In this document: in pieces, positions 20,920 to 32,558 of the stretch
Layout of the letters: each line of letters begins with the position of its first letter
Position numbering within the stretch: position 1 is the stretch's first letter
Origin: Phycomyces blakesleeanus NRRL 1555(-)
Taxonomy: Eukaryota > Mucoromycota > Mucoromycetes > Mucorales > Phycomycetaceae
Length of the DNA: 64,000 nt
Direction: 5' to 3'
NCBI RefSeq assembly: GCF_001638985.1
Contig: NW_017265146.1
Span: 806,001-870,000, forward strand
Notes under the pieces: model-generated
What the model was told of the DNA's origin: nothing
The model's input: the letters and a program-made list of their open reading frames with translations, nothing else
Databases searched by the model: none
Translations under genes and position numbers: made by a program

Positions 20920-22270
20920 ATGGCTCTTCCCGCTACCCAACAGGAAACGACCCCACAAGGGTCACCACACTATGGAGACAACAACTTCCCTCCTCTATCA
21001 CCTAACATACATCCATCAACCCAACCAAACGCCCCCACACATGCTTTACCTACTACCACTCCCATCACCTTTGCCTCCTTGGTCGACCCTGAAAAACAAC
21101 GCTCCCTCACGCGCATAGAACGCGTACTTGGTTCAGATGACCCATATGCCATTCCTACGGAATGTCGGTTCGGTACTTCCCCCCACTCTGTTTTTTACGA
21201 CCTGCCCCAATCTGATGACTCGTTCATGGCCGCCTTCTGGACAGCAATTCACGCCGCTTTCTCTGAGGAGGAAGCTTTTGCTGAAGTTACCTCTGTGCGC
21301 AACAACACACACATCGTCGAACTTTTACCTTGAATCTGACACCCTTTGCAATCGTGCATGTGCCGAACCCATTGTCGTCCAAGATTCCGTTATTCTCGCT
21401 CACCGTGCCATTTCGTCTTCTGTTATGATGATGAATCTCAACATCACCGGTCTTCCTCGCCTCTCCCGCCCCTGCCTTAACGAACTTATCCGTTCTTCCC
21501 TCTACTCTTTCGGCATCATCAAGGAGGTCGTTATTTACCTGGAGAACAGGTTCTTTACTGGATCTGGCTACGTGTACCTGGAACGCCCACCTAATCAGGA
21601 TCGTGTTTACTCTCCCCTGGTTCACAAGATTCCCTGCGAAGGTTATGGTCATGTTTTCGGCACTTGGGCCAAGATGGGTCCCCATTGCAGATACTGTAAG
21701 GCCATGGGCCACGTTCTGGCTGACTGCCCCACCCGCCCAATCGAATCTCGCACTTGTCACGCCTGTCAAGCCGTCGGCCACCTTCAGGCAACCTGTCCCC
21801 GTATCAACAACCCTCATCCCAACAACAACACCAGTAACAAACGCATCCGTAAACAGCCCCGTCGTGAATCCCAGTCCACCCCCGCCCGTACACAAACTCT
21901 TCCCCCTGTCCTTCCCGCACTACCCAAGCGAAAGAAAAAGTCCGCTCCTCGTACACCGCCTGCTAATCAGTTTGACATCTTGGGCAAGTCTGCGGCCGAG
22001 ATTGAGGCCGAACTTGCACAGCTATCCACTCATGACCCTTACCGATGAGTCCTCCGCGCAGCATTGAAAAACATTACCGACAAATCAAACCGTGACATTC
22101 CATACCAAGAATATGATCCTAACAAGGACAACTTGGCTATGGATACTCAAGACAGCGAAAACGGTGCTGAATCCGAATCCTCTAGCGACAGTGATAATGC
22201 TGACAACGACCAACATGGCTCACTTATGACAGGTATTGTCGTTCACCAAAATATTAACCCCCCTCAATGA
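20920..22270 (+). pseudogene. LINE copy 2 ORF1: Gag-like, two CCHC knuckles, frame-disrupted
   Basis: ATG at 20920. The first frame ends at 21333. The second carries CRYCKAMGHVLADC and CHACQAVGHLQATC and hits TGA at 22046-22048, after which the same frame continues to TGA at 22268-22270. The frame change falls near 21285-21316. Compared with copy 3, the acidic tail after 22048 belongs to ORF1, so the internal TGA looks like a lesion or a readthrough site. The final TGA overlaps the ORF2 ATG. Confidence 0.85.
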
Positions 22271-25200
22271 TCAATATAGGAACACTAAACTGTAGAGGGC
22301 TTGCAAAATTGCAAGACCCCCAAAGACGATCCTTATTTATTCGATACCTCCGCTCCCAACATCTCGACATACTCGCCCTCCAAGAAACCCATGCCACCAC
22401 AGAAGCTCTTCAACAGACCTTCCAACATCAATTCCGTTCCTCATCTACATTATGGTCGCCCCATTGCGGCCTAGTCTCTCTTTCCCCCTTTCTAATGTTT
22501 ACTGACCCCTTATTCACCATGTGTGGTCGCAGCATTACAGCTACTGTCACTCACTCCAACAATCTCTTCCCCCCCATCCGTATCTGCGTTGTATATGCCC
22601 CATCCACCCCAAGCCATAGACATAATTTTCTTACATCACTTCTCAACAACCCTCACTTTATCCCACCTCTCCCCTCCCGATTTATTCTTTTGGGTGACCT
22701 TAACTATAACTCTCTGCCCTCTACAACCACACCCACAACTCGCACCCCAAAGGCCCCACGTGAATGGCTTCAGTTTGTGCGATCTAATCTACATGACTGT
22801 GTCACTCCAACAGGTGCGTCCCCCCTCCCTACATTTCAAAGAGGATCTTTCTCTTCGTGCCTAGACTATATTTATGCTTCCCCCGATATCGCCCCATCCA
22901 TAATGTCTTCCTCTGTAACATACATCCAACCTTTATGGTCGGATCACTATCTTGTGAAGGTGACATTTCGCTTTACTATGACCCAACAAATTGGCAAGGG
23001 ACTTTGGCGTGCCAACCCACGCCTTGCTCTCAACCCTTCCTTTTGTGAGGAACTCGATAATCTTCTTTCATCTCTCTCTCCCCAGCTTCCCCACATAGGC
23101 TCTATACAAGACCAGTGGGACTGGATCAAATCCAAAATCGCCCAATTCGCCCTCGCTTTTTCTCGTCGTCCTCGCCGCACCCTTGCTGACCAAGAACGCA
23201 AACTACACGCCAAACGCAACCATCTCCTCCGCCAACATCCTGACCCTTCGACCATTCCGCAACTTCCTCACCTCGAACGTCAAATACAGTCTCTCCAAAC
23301 CGAACAAGTCGAGATACTAGCTCTTCGTGCCGGTAAACACTGGCGAGAACAAGGTGAATGTTCTGCTGGTTATTTGAAACGAACTGTCACTACCCGTCAA
23401 TCCCGTACCACCATCACCTCTCCCCGCCACCCTACCACCGACCACGTCTGCACTGACGCAACGGACATGACTGATGCTGCTGCAGCCTTTTATGAGGTTT
23501 TGTACACAGCTGATCCCATCCAACCGCCCGCAGTTTCAGATTTGCTAGACAACCTTCCCCCTGACCTTCGCCTCTCTGACTCCATCCATGATCAACTCAC
23601 TGCCCCTTTCACAATAACCGACATCCGCGCTGGCACCACTCGCTCCCCTAAGTCCAGTAGCCCCGGCCCAGACGGCATACCCTATGAAATCCTCCGACTC
23701 CTCATCGACCATCCCATGTACACCAACCTCACTTCCGCCGTTTACAATAATGCCCTCCATCTTGGGGTATTCCCTACTTCCTGGCAATCGACATGTGTTA
23801 TCCTTCTTCCCAAGAAAGGAGACCTGTCCTCTCTCAAGAACTGGAGACCCATAGCTCTCATTAATGCCGACGCCAAAGTATTCACCCGCCTTGTCAACGA
23901 CCGCATGATTCCTGCAGCCAGCTCTCTTGTTTCCGCATACCAAACTGGATTTGTCCGTGGACGGTTTATTGCAGACAATGGAATCCTGACCAAAGCCATC
24001 ATGGAAAATGCTCGACTCACCAATGCCTCTGACATAGGACTGTTACTTGATCAGGAGAAGGCCTATGATAGAGTTCATCCAGATTACCTGCGACAGGTTC
24101 TCACTCACTTTCACTTCCCCCAATCTCTCATCTCATCCATATGCTCCCTTTTTTTTCCACTAACATTACCGTCAATGTCAATGGCCATATTTCTCGCTCT
24201 CTCTCTCAATCTCGTGGTTTGCGTTATGGGGACCCTCTCTCTCCAGTCCTTTTCGACCTTGCCTTCGAACCACTCCTTTGCCGTCTCCTTCACGATCCTG
24301 AATTCCCTGGCTACACACCGTCCATCTCACCACCCACCGTTCCTTCCCCCACAGACCCTAACCCACGAATTCCGTCACCACTCCTCCCACCACAAGCCAT
24401 CAAGTTCCTTGCCTACGCCGACGACCTCCTTGTGTTCCTCCCCAATCCTCCTAGTCTTTCCCGCCTCCAAGTCCACTTAAACACTTATGCCAACGCATCC
24501 CATGCCCGTATCAACATGCACAAAACACAAGCCCTGTCCCTGTCCGGTTGCCCTCTGTCGTCCTGGCAAGACATCCTACAACAGTTTCAAATTGTGGACT
24601 GTCATGATAAACGCTCTCCACTTCCACTCATTTACCTTGGCTTCCCACTTTACACATCCATCATACAACGCGACTCCTTCTGTTCCTCTCTTCTCACCAA
24701 AATCCAATCCGCCTGTCATATTCATCTCTCACGCTCTCTCTCAATCCGTGGCCGTGCCACCGTTCTAAACACTCTCATCCTCTCCAAACTATGGCATGTT
24801 CTTCGAGTGATATCTGTCCCTGTTGCCTTCATGTCCAAGATACGATCAGCCATGGGACAATTTCTTCAACATCGTATGTTCCCTCCAATCAAGCTTGCCA
24901 CATTATGCCTCCCATCCATATCTGGTGGACTTGGGGTTCTCGATCCGATTATACAGCAATCTGCTCTACAACTTCGTTGGCTTCTCCCTCTTGTCCGTTC
25001 CCCGTTTGGTCGATCCGGTCTGGTCCTTCCTTGGTTGTCCTTCCTTCTTCGGTCCTTTTCTGGGATCCCGGATCCTCGTCTACCTTTACTTTCCCCTGAT
25101 CTTCGTCCTCTACCTTTCCGCCATATTGACAGTGTTTTCAGAAACATATTTGCTGCCATTGATCTCCTGCCACACTCCTTTGACTCCGTTTCTATTAACC

Positions 25201-26090
25201 ACCCCACATGCCTCTCCTTGCCTCTCCCCTCTATCTGCCTACCCTCCTCTCTCATACCACGGACTTGGCGGCATCTTCTCGTCACTGACGCTTTTGTCGT
25301 AGATGATTCATTGCAAGTACTTCGTCGTCGAACAAGACCCGAGCGTCCCCAATCCCCTCGCATCATCACTAAGTTCTTCCGTCAAGTCGACAACCATTCC
25401 GTTCTTTTACAACCTTTCTTCTTCCGCTCTCTTCTCCCACATTCCTTGCTTGATGGTCTCCTTCCTCCACCTTCCTCTCCCATTGTGTCGCATGTGGACC
25501 CCAGCCCCTTCCTCACCAGTATGTTTCCCATAATACCTCGCAAACCATTCTCACCCAAAACGTTCCGCACCCTTTGCACCCCGTCCCCAGACAACCCTGT
25601 CCCTCCTCTCCACACCCACCAATGGCGCACGTTCTGGTCCGCTCCCATCCACCATTCTGTCCGTTCTTTATGGTTCCGCGCTCTTCACAACAAGCTGTCG
25701 TGTCGCTCCGTTCTACACCAAACTGTCCCTACCATCTTTCCTGACGGGTCCTGCCCCATATGCGGTGACATCAAGGAATCTACATCTCACTTTCTGTTCA
25801 CTTGTCCCCCAAAGTTCTCCGCCTGGACTATTTTTTGGTCAACCCATTTTGGCAACGTGCCCTCCACGCAAGACATTCATTCTGCTCTTTTTTCCTTCCG
25901 TCTCCCACCATCCCTCACTCCAGACATTCCCGCCGTTTCTCTTGTCAGCTGTATCCTCCTCGCAATCTGGCGCCATCACTGGTCCTTTGTGTTTGACGAT
26001 GCTCCTTTCCTGAGTACATCAGTCCTTGTCACTGCTGCTTCTCTTGTCACCCGTTTTCATGCGGAACTATCCCTGCCTCTTTCAGACTAG
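22267..26090 (+). pseudogene. LINE copy 2 ORF2: endonuclease-reverse transcriptase, one frameshift
   Basis: The same protein as in copy 1: APE endonuclease (TLNCRG, LQETHA, LGDLNY, WSDHYLV), reverse transcriptase (DQEKAYDRV, AYADDLLVF) and CCHC knuckle (CPICGDIKESTSHFLFTC). The first frame is 22267-24480 and the second enters near 24150 and ends at 26090. The frame change coincides with a T8 run at 24149-24156. The two frames are read together here as one interrupted ORF2. Confidence 0.9.
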
Positions 26091-26180
26091 CTACTCACTC
26101 ATTTTACATATAATTTAAAAACCCAAAAACAGGATTGTGACTTCCTCTTCCTCTTAGAATTGTTAAGCTCAATAAAATTT

Positions 26181-26199
26181 CTGAGGCCCAGCCTCCTTA

Positions 26200-26200
<1 letters not shown>
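26181..26200 (+). other. Terminal 3' hairpin of LINE copy 2
   Basis: CTGAGGCCCAGCCTCCTTAC directly precedes the poly(A) tail. GAGGC and GCCTC can pair around a CCA loop. The same sequence ends copy 1 (6279-6298, minus strand). Copy 3 has a different stem at the same place. In some LINE clades a 3' hairpin is the recognition site for the reverse transcriptase; that role here is inference. Confidence 0.6.
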
Positions 26201-26230
<30 letters not shown>

Positions 26231-26231
<1 letters not shown>

Positions 26232-26244
26232 AATATATATATAT
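26231..26244. repeat. LINE copy 2 target-site duplication, 3' side
   Basis: CAATATATATATAT follows the poly(A) tail and matches the 5' flank at 20901. Confidence 0.8.
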
Positions 26245-27290
26245 GTACGTGTGTATGACTATTTTATGTTTATGTTATTGATATAGAAAATAATAAACCT
26301 AGTGAAGAGTAGAAACATGAATAATAAGCTTTTATTTTATTATTTTATATTTATCAAAATTGGATATAAGATTGTTCGAGAAAAGAAAAAAATCGGGTTC
26401 ATCGGAAAAAAGCACCGTAACAAATGAGAGTAGTTGTTGGTGTTACTTGGTGTGTAATATATATATATATATCTTATAATGTATATAGATATCAAAAGTT
26501 ATTCTTTTTTGATAGTTCTTTCGCGGGGCAAGGAAAAAAGGGATTAGTTCCGATGGTACTTTCAATAGTGCTATAGACATTTTCCAAAAAAAAGTAAAAA
26601 TATCAGAAGAGTTTTGATGATATTAGTTGGAATAATATAAGATAGAACATTTCTTTTACACAATCTAAAAACAGAAGGCAAGGATTTGTATCACAACCGG
26701 GTTGGGTTCCTTTTTTCTCTTAGATGGCATTAACAACATAACAATTCAATTAATATATTTAACTGAATAAAATAATCTAAAACAGCAAGCCAATTCATCT
26801 AAACCGACGACTAATGTGTTTCATCCTATTTATTCAAACAGCAGAAAACAACATTTAGTTTAGTATTTACAAAAACTCTATCTCAAAAACCACAAGCCAA
26901 ATCTTTCGTTGAAAGAAAGAAAGAAAAAGGCTTAATAAGAGTAGTGCTAGGCTTTTAGGCATTACAGAGCCTATCGTTTATATCATGTATCTCTATAAAT
27001 AATAGTTCTCAGGTTGGTATTTCCTCTTTAGAGTACATTGGCAATGTAAAGCATGTTTGATTCCAATGAGCACATTGGAATCACAAATCATGATTCTGTA
27101 TGGAATGTCCGTAAAACTGTATTAATATTACGCTTATTGTAGGTGAATTATAATCTCATTAGGAATCTACATGAATGTATATATGTATATATATGTACAT
27201 TTCTTTAGACTCAAAAAAAGTATTAGGTAGAACGTTTATATGTGTGTATGTGTATGTGTATGTACTGCACATATATGCACATTATATACA
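26245..27290. other. AT-rich spacer between LINE copies 2 and 3
   Basis: Contains short AT microsatellites (around 26456-26472 and 27175-27300) and no supported gene. Confidence 0.5.
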
Positions 27291-27303
27291 TATATAAATA
27301 TAA
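27291..27303. repeat. LINE copy 3 target-site duplication, 3' side
   Basis: TATATAAATATAA here matches 32546-32558 exactly (13 bp). The low sequence complexity lowers certainty a little. Confidence 0.8.
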
Positions 27304-27317
27304 TTTATTTATTTTTT

Positions 27318-27339
27318 GTAGGGAGCGATTAGAGCTCAG
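27318..27339 (-). other. Terminal 3' hairpin of LINE copy 3
   Basis: On the minus strand CTGAGCTCTAATCGCTCCCTAC lies just before the A-rich tail. GAGC pairs with GCTC across a 7-nt loop. The position and the flanking CTGAG/CYTAC match copies 1 and 2, but the stem bases differ. Confidence 0.5.
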
Positions 27340-27455
27340 GTTTTTATTGTGAGGATCACTAGCTAAAAAAAAAAAGGACGCACGTCACAAAATTTGTTTT
27401 TGGGTTTTTGATTTTTTTTGAGGTGTATATGTAAGAAGGAAAACTAAAGGTAGAG

Positions 27456-30400
27456 CTAAGTAGCAAGAGAACAGGCAAGGTCATCAAGAGATTTTTCAGC
27501 CTTAAATATGGCAACCAAGCGGGAAGCGGTAGATAGGACGGTGGAAGATACAAAAGGTGTATTGTCGAACACCGTGGACCAATGATGTCGCCAGATCGCC
27601 AGAAGGGCACAGCTAAAGAGAGAGGCGGCGTGAATATCAGAGGAGCGGGTATAGGGGAAAGACAGGTTGTAAAATGCATCATGGAGTATAGGAAGAGTAG
27701 GATGAGATCCAAAGACATCTTGCCAGAATGTAGACCAAACGTCAATTTTGAGGGGGCAGGAGAAGAGGAAATGGTCGGGTGTGTCTGTAGAGGCTTCACA
27801 AATGGGGCAAGAGTCGGTGGGGAAGGGGCCAGGAAGTATGCGATGCAACAGGGAGCGGGATGACAATTTGTGGTGCAGACCTCGGTACCAGATGTTGCGG
27901 ACATGGTGGTGTATAGGAAGGTTCCAAAAGATTCGCCATTGTGAGCTGGACAGTGTAGACGACAGGGGAGGAGAAACAGAAGAGGAACAAAGAGAACGAT
28001 ACATACGAGGTTTCAGCTTGGACCACGGTATTCCAGGTAAAAGGCCGCAAACAAAAGGGCTAGCATTGATTGATGAACCTGAACGGGAAGGAATGGAAGG
28101 GTAATTGAGCTGAAGGATATGAGAAGGGAGGAAAGCGCGAACAAGGAAAGGTTGTAGCAAGATGTCGCGAGAGTCAACTCTCTTGAAAAACTTGCGCAAT
28201 ATGAGCGGGTTGCGTGGGAAATCAGCCGGCGCTCGACGGCAGAGAACGTCGAAAGAAGGGTCAACAAGAAAGGCATCTTCAACGCGGAGGTGTTGCCAGG
28301 AGGGAGGGAAGGAGGTAGTGCTTGTGGCTGGTAGGCATACTGAGCGGAGGGGAAGTGCTAAACACGTAGCAATGTTGGGGGCAAGGGAGGAGAAGTCGTG
28401 CGGGAGCCTATCAATAGCAGAGAATATGTTGCGGAAGCAACCTGCAAGGCCAGTCAGATCGGGGGGGCGAAGATCGTGGAAGAGAAGTGTCAATTGGGGG
28501 TCGGTGCCAGACGTATGATAACGTAAGAGAAAGGACAGCCAAGGAGGAACTAAGCCAGAGGTGGAGTGAGGAGAGAGACAGAGAGGACGTAACCAACGCA
28601 GCTGAAAAGCACCTTGTTGTATAGAAGGATCTAATACTCCAAGGCCGCCAGAACGAAGAGGGAGACAAAGAGTGGACAGCTTAATGGGAGGAAACATTCG
28701 GTGCTGCAAGAACTGACCCATGGCCGACTTCACTTTATCGAGAAACGACACAGGAACAGAGATCACGCGTAGGACATGCCAGAGACGGGAGAGAATGAGA
28801 GTATTGAGAACGGTGGCACGCCCCCGGATCGATAAGGATCGAGTGAGGTGTATGGCGCAGGAAGATTGTATGGTTGTTAACAATGAGGAACAAAAGGCAT
28901 CGCGTTGGGCAATCGAACTGACAATAGGGAAGCCAAGGTAGCGGAGGGAGTCAGGACAGGAACGGTCGTGCCAGGATGTTATTTGGTGGGCCTGTAGGAA
29001 CGTGATCCAGTGAGGAAGTGGTTGTCCCGAAAGCGATATGGCCTCCGTCTTGGCCATGTTGATCTTGGCATTGGAGGCCCGAGAGTAAGTGGCAAGATGT
29101 GTGTGGAGAGGAAAACAATGACATCGTCCGCATATGCAAGACATTTGACTGGAGGGGGGGCTGGAAGGATTGGCGAGATAGGTGGGAGAAACCCAGAAAA
29201 TTCAGGGTCATGTTGGAGGCGGCGTAGAAGAGGCTCAAAGGCGAGATTGAAGAGAACGGGGGACAGAGGATCGCCCTGTCGGAGACCGCGGTGCTGAACA
29301 AGTTCTCGGGAGATATGACCGTTCACATTGACTCGTATTCGAGTAGAGAAGAATATGTTGCAAATACAATCGACGAGAGAGGAAGGGAAACGGAAATGGC
29401 GCAGGACTTGTCGCAGGTACGAGGGGTGTACACGATCGTAAGCCTTTTCTTGATCCAAGAGCAAGCCAATACTGGTGGATTGAGTGAGCCGGGCCTGTTC
29501 CATAATGGTCTTGACGAGCATGCCATTGTCAGCAATGAACCTTCCCCTCACAAACCCGGTTTGATATTGAGACACAATTGAGCTGGCAGCAGGAATCATA
29601 CGGGCATTGAGTAGTCGAGTAAAGACCTTTGCATCAGTGTTAATCAAGGCAATAGGTCGCCAGTTCTTCAAAGATGTAAGGTCTCCTTTCTTCGGTAGCA
29701 AGGAGAGACAAGTAGATTGCCAAGAGGCAGGAAAAACTCCAGTGGTGAGAGCGTCATTGTAAAGCTTTTCCAAGATATGAGCACACGCGGGATGGTCAAA
29801 AAGGAGACGAAGGATTTCATAGGGTATCCCGTCGGGACTGGGACTGCTGGCGGAAGGAGACCGCTGCGCACCTTCTCGTATGTCTACGATGGAAAAGGAG
29901 GAAGTGAGTTTGTTTACAAGAGCGTCAGAGAGAACAATATGAGTCGGAAGATTATGTAGAAGGTCGTCTACAGCGGTTTGCTCAATGTCATCGGGGGAAT
30001 ACAAATCTTCATAAAATGCAGCCGCGGAATCGGTCATGATAGAAGGCTGTGTCGAAAGGACGTTGGTGAAGGGGTGGCGTAGGCCAGAGATCGTCTTACA
30101 GACTTGCCGTGTTTCAATCGTACGTTTCAAGTAACCGGCAGAGGTCTCACCCTGTTCCCGCCAGTGTTTTCCAGCGCGCAATGCCTGTGTTTCTACCTTT
30201 TCGTGTTGTATGTCCTGAATCTGTCGTTCCACAAAAGGAAGCTGGAAGTTAATGGAGGGGTTGAGTCGGTACTTTTGTATCAGGTGCGCGCGCTTGCTCT
30301 GCAACTGGGCTTCTATCGTAGTGAGGTTGCGGCGAAGGCGACGGCAATAAGAGCGGATAAAATGGATGACATCGGTTTTGAGACTATCCCACTGTTCTTG

Positions 30401-31228
30401 AACAGATAGAGATGTTGGTAGAGAGTGGACGAGGGAATGAATGTGTGAGTCAAGCTGGAGACAGAAATGCTGGTTGTAGGACAGACGTGGGTTGGCACGC
30501 CATAGGCCTTTCCCCAAGACAGTGCCTGAATCAAAGAGAAAAGATGCGGAAACTAGGAAATGGTCTGACCATTGCGGATGAATATAATCCACGGAAGACG
30601 AAATGCGGTGGGAAAACATATCGGAAGAGGAGAATATATAGTCCAAGGTGGAGGACGTTGTGCCGCGATGGAAGGTAGGCATAGGGGTAGAATCAGGCAT
30701 AGTGACGCAGTCAAAGAGGTGGTCAGAGAGGAATTGGAGCCACGTATGAGGTGCAAGTCGGGGCCGAGGTGAACGAGTGTGATAGGAGTGATTAAAATCT
30801 CCCAGCAGGATGAAGCGTGAAGGATGAGTGGGCAATAATAAAGAGTTAGCAAGCAGGGCAGATAGGAATTTATACCGCTGTCCAACTGTAGCTGGGGCAT
30901 ATACCACACAGATCTGAAAAGGGGAAAAATTATTGTTGGCATGCTCAACTGTAGCAGATATACATCGGCCACAGACAGAGGTTAAAGGGTTGACAATAGA
31001 AATCATAGGAGTTAGGCACACTAAACCACAATGTTGGGACCAAACTGAGGAAGTAGTCCTAAACTGCATATTGAATGTGTTCTGTATATCCATAGAGGAA
31101 GCATGAGTTTCTTGCAGGGCGAGTATATCGACATGCTGAGAGCGTAGGTGGCGTATAAATAATGAGCGTAAGGTGGGGTTGGCCAATTTGGCCAGGCCTC
31201 GACAGTTTATCGTGGAGATTTTAATCAT
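27456..31228 (-). pseudogene. LINE copy 3 ORF2: endonuclease-reverse transcriptase, frameshift with small deletion
   Basis: ATG at 31226-31228 overlaps the ORF1 stop as ATGA. Endonuclease motifs TINCRG, LQETHA, LGDFNH and WSDHFLV; reverse transcriptase motifs TGFVRGRFIADN, LLLDQEKAYDRV, RGLRQGDPLSPVLF and AYADDVIVF. The frame is lost just after the catalytic YADD (about 29105-29130), where copies 1 and 2 have roughly eight extra codons (around PNPPSLSRL). It resumes in another frame down to 27456, including the knuckle CPICEASTDTPDHFLFSC. The region that is frameshifted in copies 1 and 2 is continuous here and gave the reference frame. Confidence 0.88.
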
Positions 31229-32544
31229 AAAGTAAGAGCTGGATTTGGAGGATCTTGTCCACCATCATTTTCACCATCCATGGGATCATCTTCCATTTGA
31301 GCGAAATACTTGGCGACCTCATCGATGTCATCGTCGCTGTAGTATTCCTCATCGTCGCTTTTCTTCGTCTCTTCGTTACCAAGTTCGCCATCACTGGTCT
31401 TAACCAATTGGACGTTGTCATCCATGCCAGTACTAGCCACTGCTTCTATCAGGAAGTCAGGATGGTTGGCGGGAAGAATACCCGGAATGGCGCCCGGGGC
31501 CGCGCGTGGTCTAGAAAGGGATTCAGTAGCCAATTGAGGTAGGGGTATGTTCTGCGGGGCGTGCTGTGAGCCGTAGATTGTTTCAGAGGGTAGAAGACCA
31601 TGATACATCTGAGCGGCTGGGGGTGCAGGGGCATGGGTTGGGGAGCGAGCAGTTTTGCGAGGGCGTTTTGATTCGGCTTCCTCGTTTCGTGGGCATTGAT
31701 GGGCAAGGTGACCAACCTTACCACAGCGGAAGCAGGTGCGGGTTTCTTTGGGTCGCTTGGTGCAAGCTTCTTTCTCGTGACCCATCTCTTTACAGAAAGT
31801 ACAATGAGTACCCATACGTGCCCAAGTGGCAAGGAAAGTTGTAGTTTCATTATACTTGATCTCATGTTCCAAGTGACGCAGATGAAGATCAGGATTAGGT
31901 GGGCGTAGCATATGGATGGTGCCTGTGCCGTCGGGGTAGTTATATTTCAAATTCAAGGATATTTCCTGAACCTGTCCGTATATAGCAAGGCAGCGGCGAA
32001 GATTCTCGGCAAGTTCATCAAAATCCGCATATCCGTGAAGAGGAAGTCGAGACACACGTAAGCGCAAGAGCTTAAACGTCGAAGGAATGGCAGGAGAAGC
32101 GAAGACAGTACGTCCATTAAAAGGAAAGCCAACTTGGCATGCGCGCGAGCATACTTCTTGGTCTACTAGATGGAATTCAAAGGAGGTGCGGGAAGTACGA
32201 GAGGCATATGTGAGGCCGCGGCCAACACCCGATGGGAAAGCGGTGTTAATAGCCTCAAAGAACAAAGGACGGAGAGGGTTTCCCTCAGCAGGGACCTCGT
32301 AGAAAACAGAAAATGGAGAGGAGCCTTCTTTCCATATGCGTGGAGCGCCATTACCAGCGATGGAGCCGATGATGCGAGATGTACAAGAATTGTCTACAGA
32401 CTTAACAGCCGCAGCTACGTAAGATGGAGACAATGGTGGTGAGCCAGTTGGTGTAGATGGAGTGTTGAGTGATGGCGTGGGTGAGCCAGGAGGTGGTGAG
32501 GGGTCCCTTGGTAGGGGTGGCGGAGTATTAGCGGGAAGAGCCAT
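31225..32544 (-). CDS. LINE copy 3 ORF1: Gag-like protein with CCHC knuckles, intact
   Basis: 439 aa from ATG 32542-32544 to TGA 31225-31227. The N-terminus is Pro/Ser-rich (MALPANTPPPLPRD...). A central folded region (SPFSVFYEVPAEG...FEAINTAFPS) matches the same part of copies 1 and 2 (FYDLPQSDD...TAIHAAFS). It is followed by CTFCKEMGHEKEAC and CFRCGKVGHLAHQC knuckles and an acidic tail. RNA binding within the retrotransposon RNP is the family role. The ORF can be extended upstream by nine codons into flanking AT-rich DNA; this is chance, because the ATG at the element edge is shared by all copies. Confidence 0.88.
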   Translation of the reverse strand: MALPANTPPPLPRDPSPPPGSPTPSLNTPSTPTGSPPLSPSYVAAAVKSVDNSCTSRIIGSIAGNGAPRIWKEGSSPFSVFYEVPAEGNPLRPLFFEAINTAFPSGVGRGLTYASRTSRTSFEFHLVDQEVCSRACQVGFPFNGRTVFASPAIPSTFKLLRLRVSRLPLHGYADFDELAENLRRCLAIYGQVQEISLNLKYNYPDGTGTIHMLRPPNPDLHLRHLEHEIKYNETTTFLATWARMGTHCTFCKEMGHEKEACTKRPKETRTCFRCGKVGHLAHQCPRNEEAESKRPRKTARSPTHAPAPPAAQMYHGLLPSETIYGSQHAPQNIPLPQLATESLSRPRAAPGAIPGILPANHPDFLIEAVASTGMDDNVQLVKTSDGELGNEETKKSDDEEYYSDDDIDEVAKYFAQMEDDPMDGENDGGQDPPNPALTL

Positions 32545-32545
32545 G

Positions 32546-32558
32546 TATATAAATATAA
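32546..32558. repeat. LINE copy 3 target-site duplication, 5' side
   Basis: TATATAAATATAA abuts the first base of the element (32545). Confidence 0.8.

Larger units (their letters stand above)
20919..26230 (+). mobile_element. Non-LTR retrotransposon (LINE), copy 2
   Basis: A 5312 bp element from C-ATGGCTCTTCC to a 30-nt poly(A) tail at 26201-26230. Every coding frame matches copy 1 exactly in length and translation. It lacks 26 bp of 3' UTR present in copy 1. Its own target-site duplication differs from that of copy 1, so the two are independent insertions and not one duplicated locus. The near identity and long tail indicate recent movement. Confidence 0.95.
27304..32545 (-). mobile_element. 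Non-LTR retrotransposon (LINE), copy 3, diverged subfamily
   Basis: A 5242 bp element with an A-rich tail (AAAAAATAAATAAA on the minus strand), a 13 bp target-site duplication, and the same first 17 bases as copies 1 and 2 (CATGGCTCTTCCCGCTA), after which the ORF1 N-terminus diverges completely. ORF2 is clearly homologous. The 3' UTR shares AAAAACCCAAAAACA and a terminal hairpin. The element ends about 250 bp upstream of the eIF4E start codon, in the opposite orientation. Confidence 0.93.
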
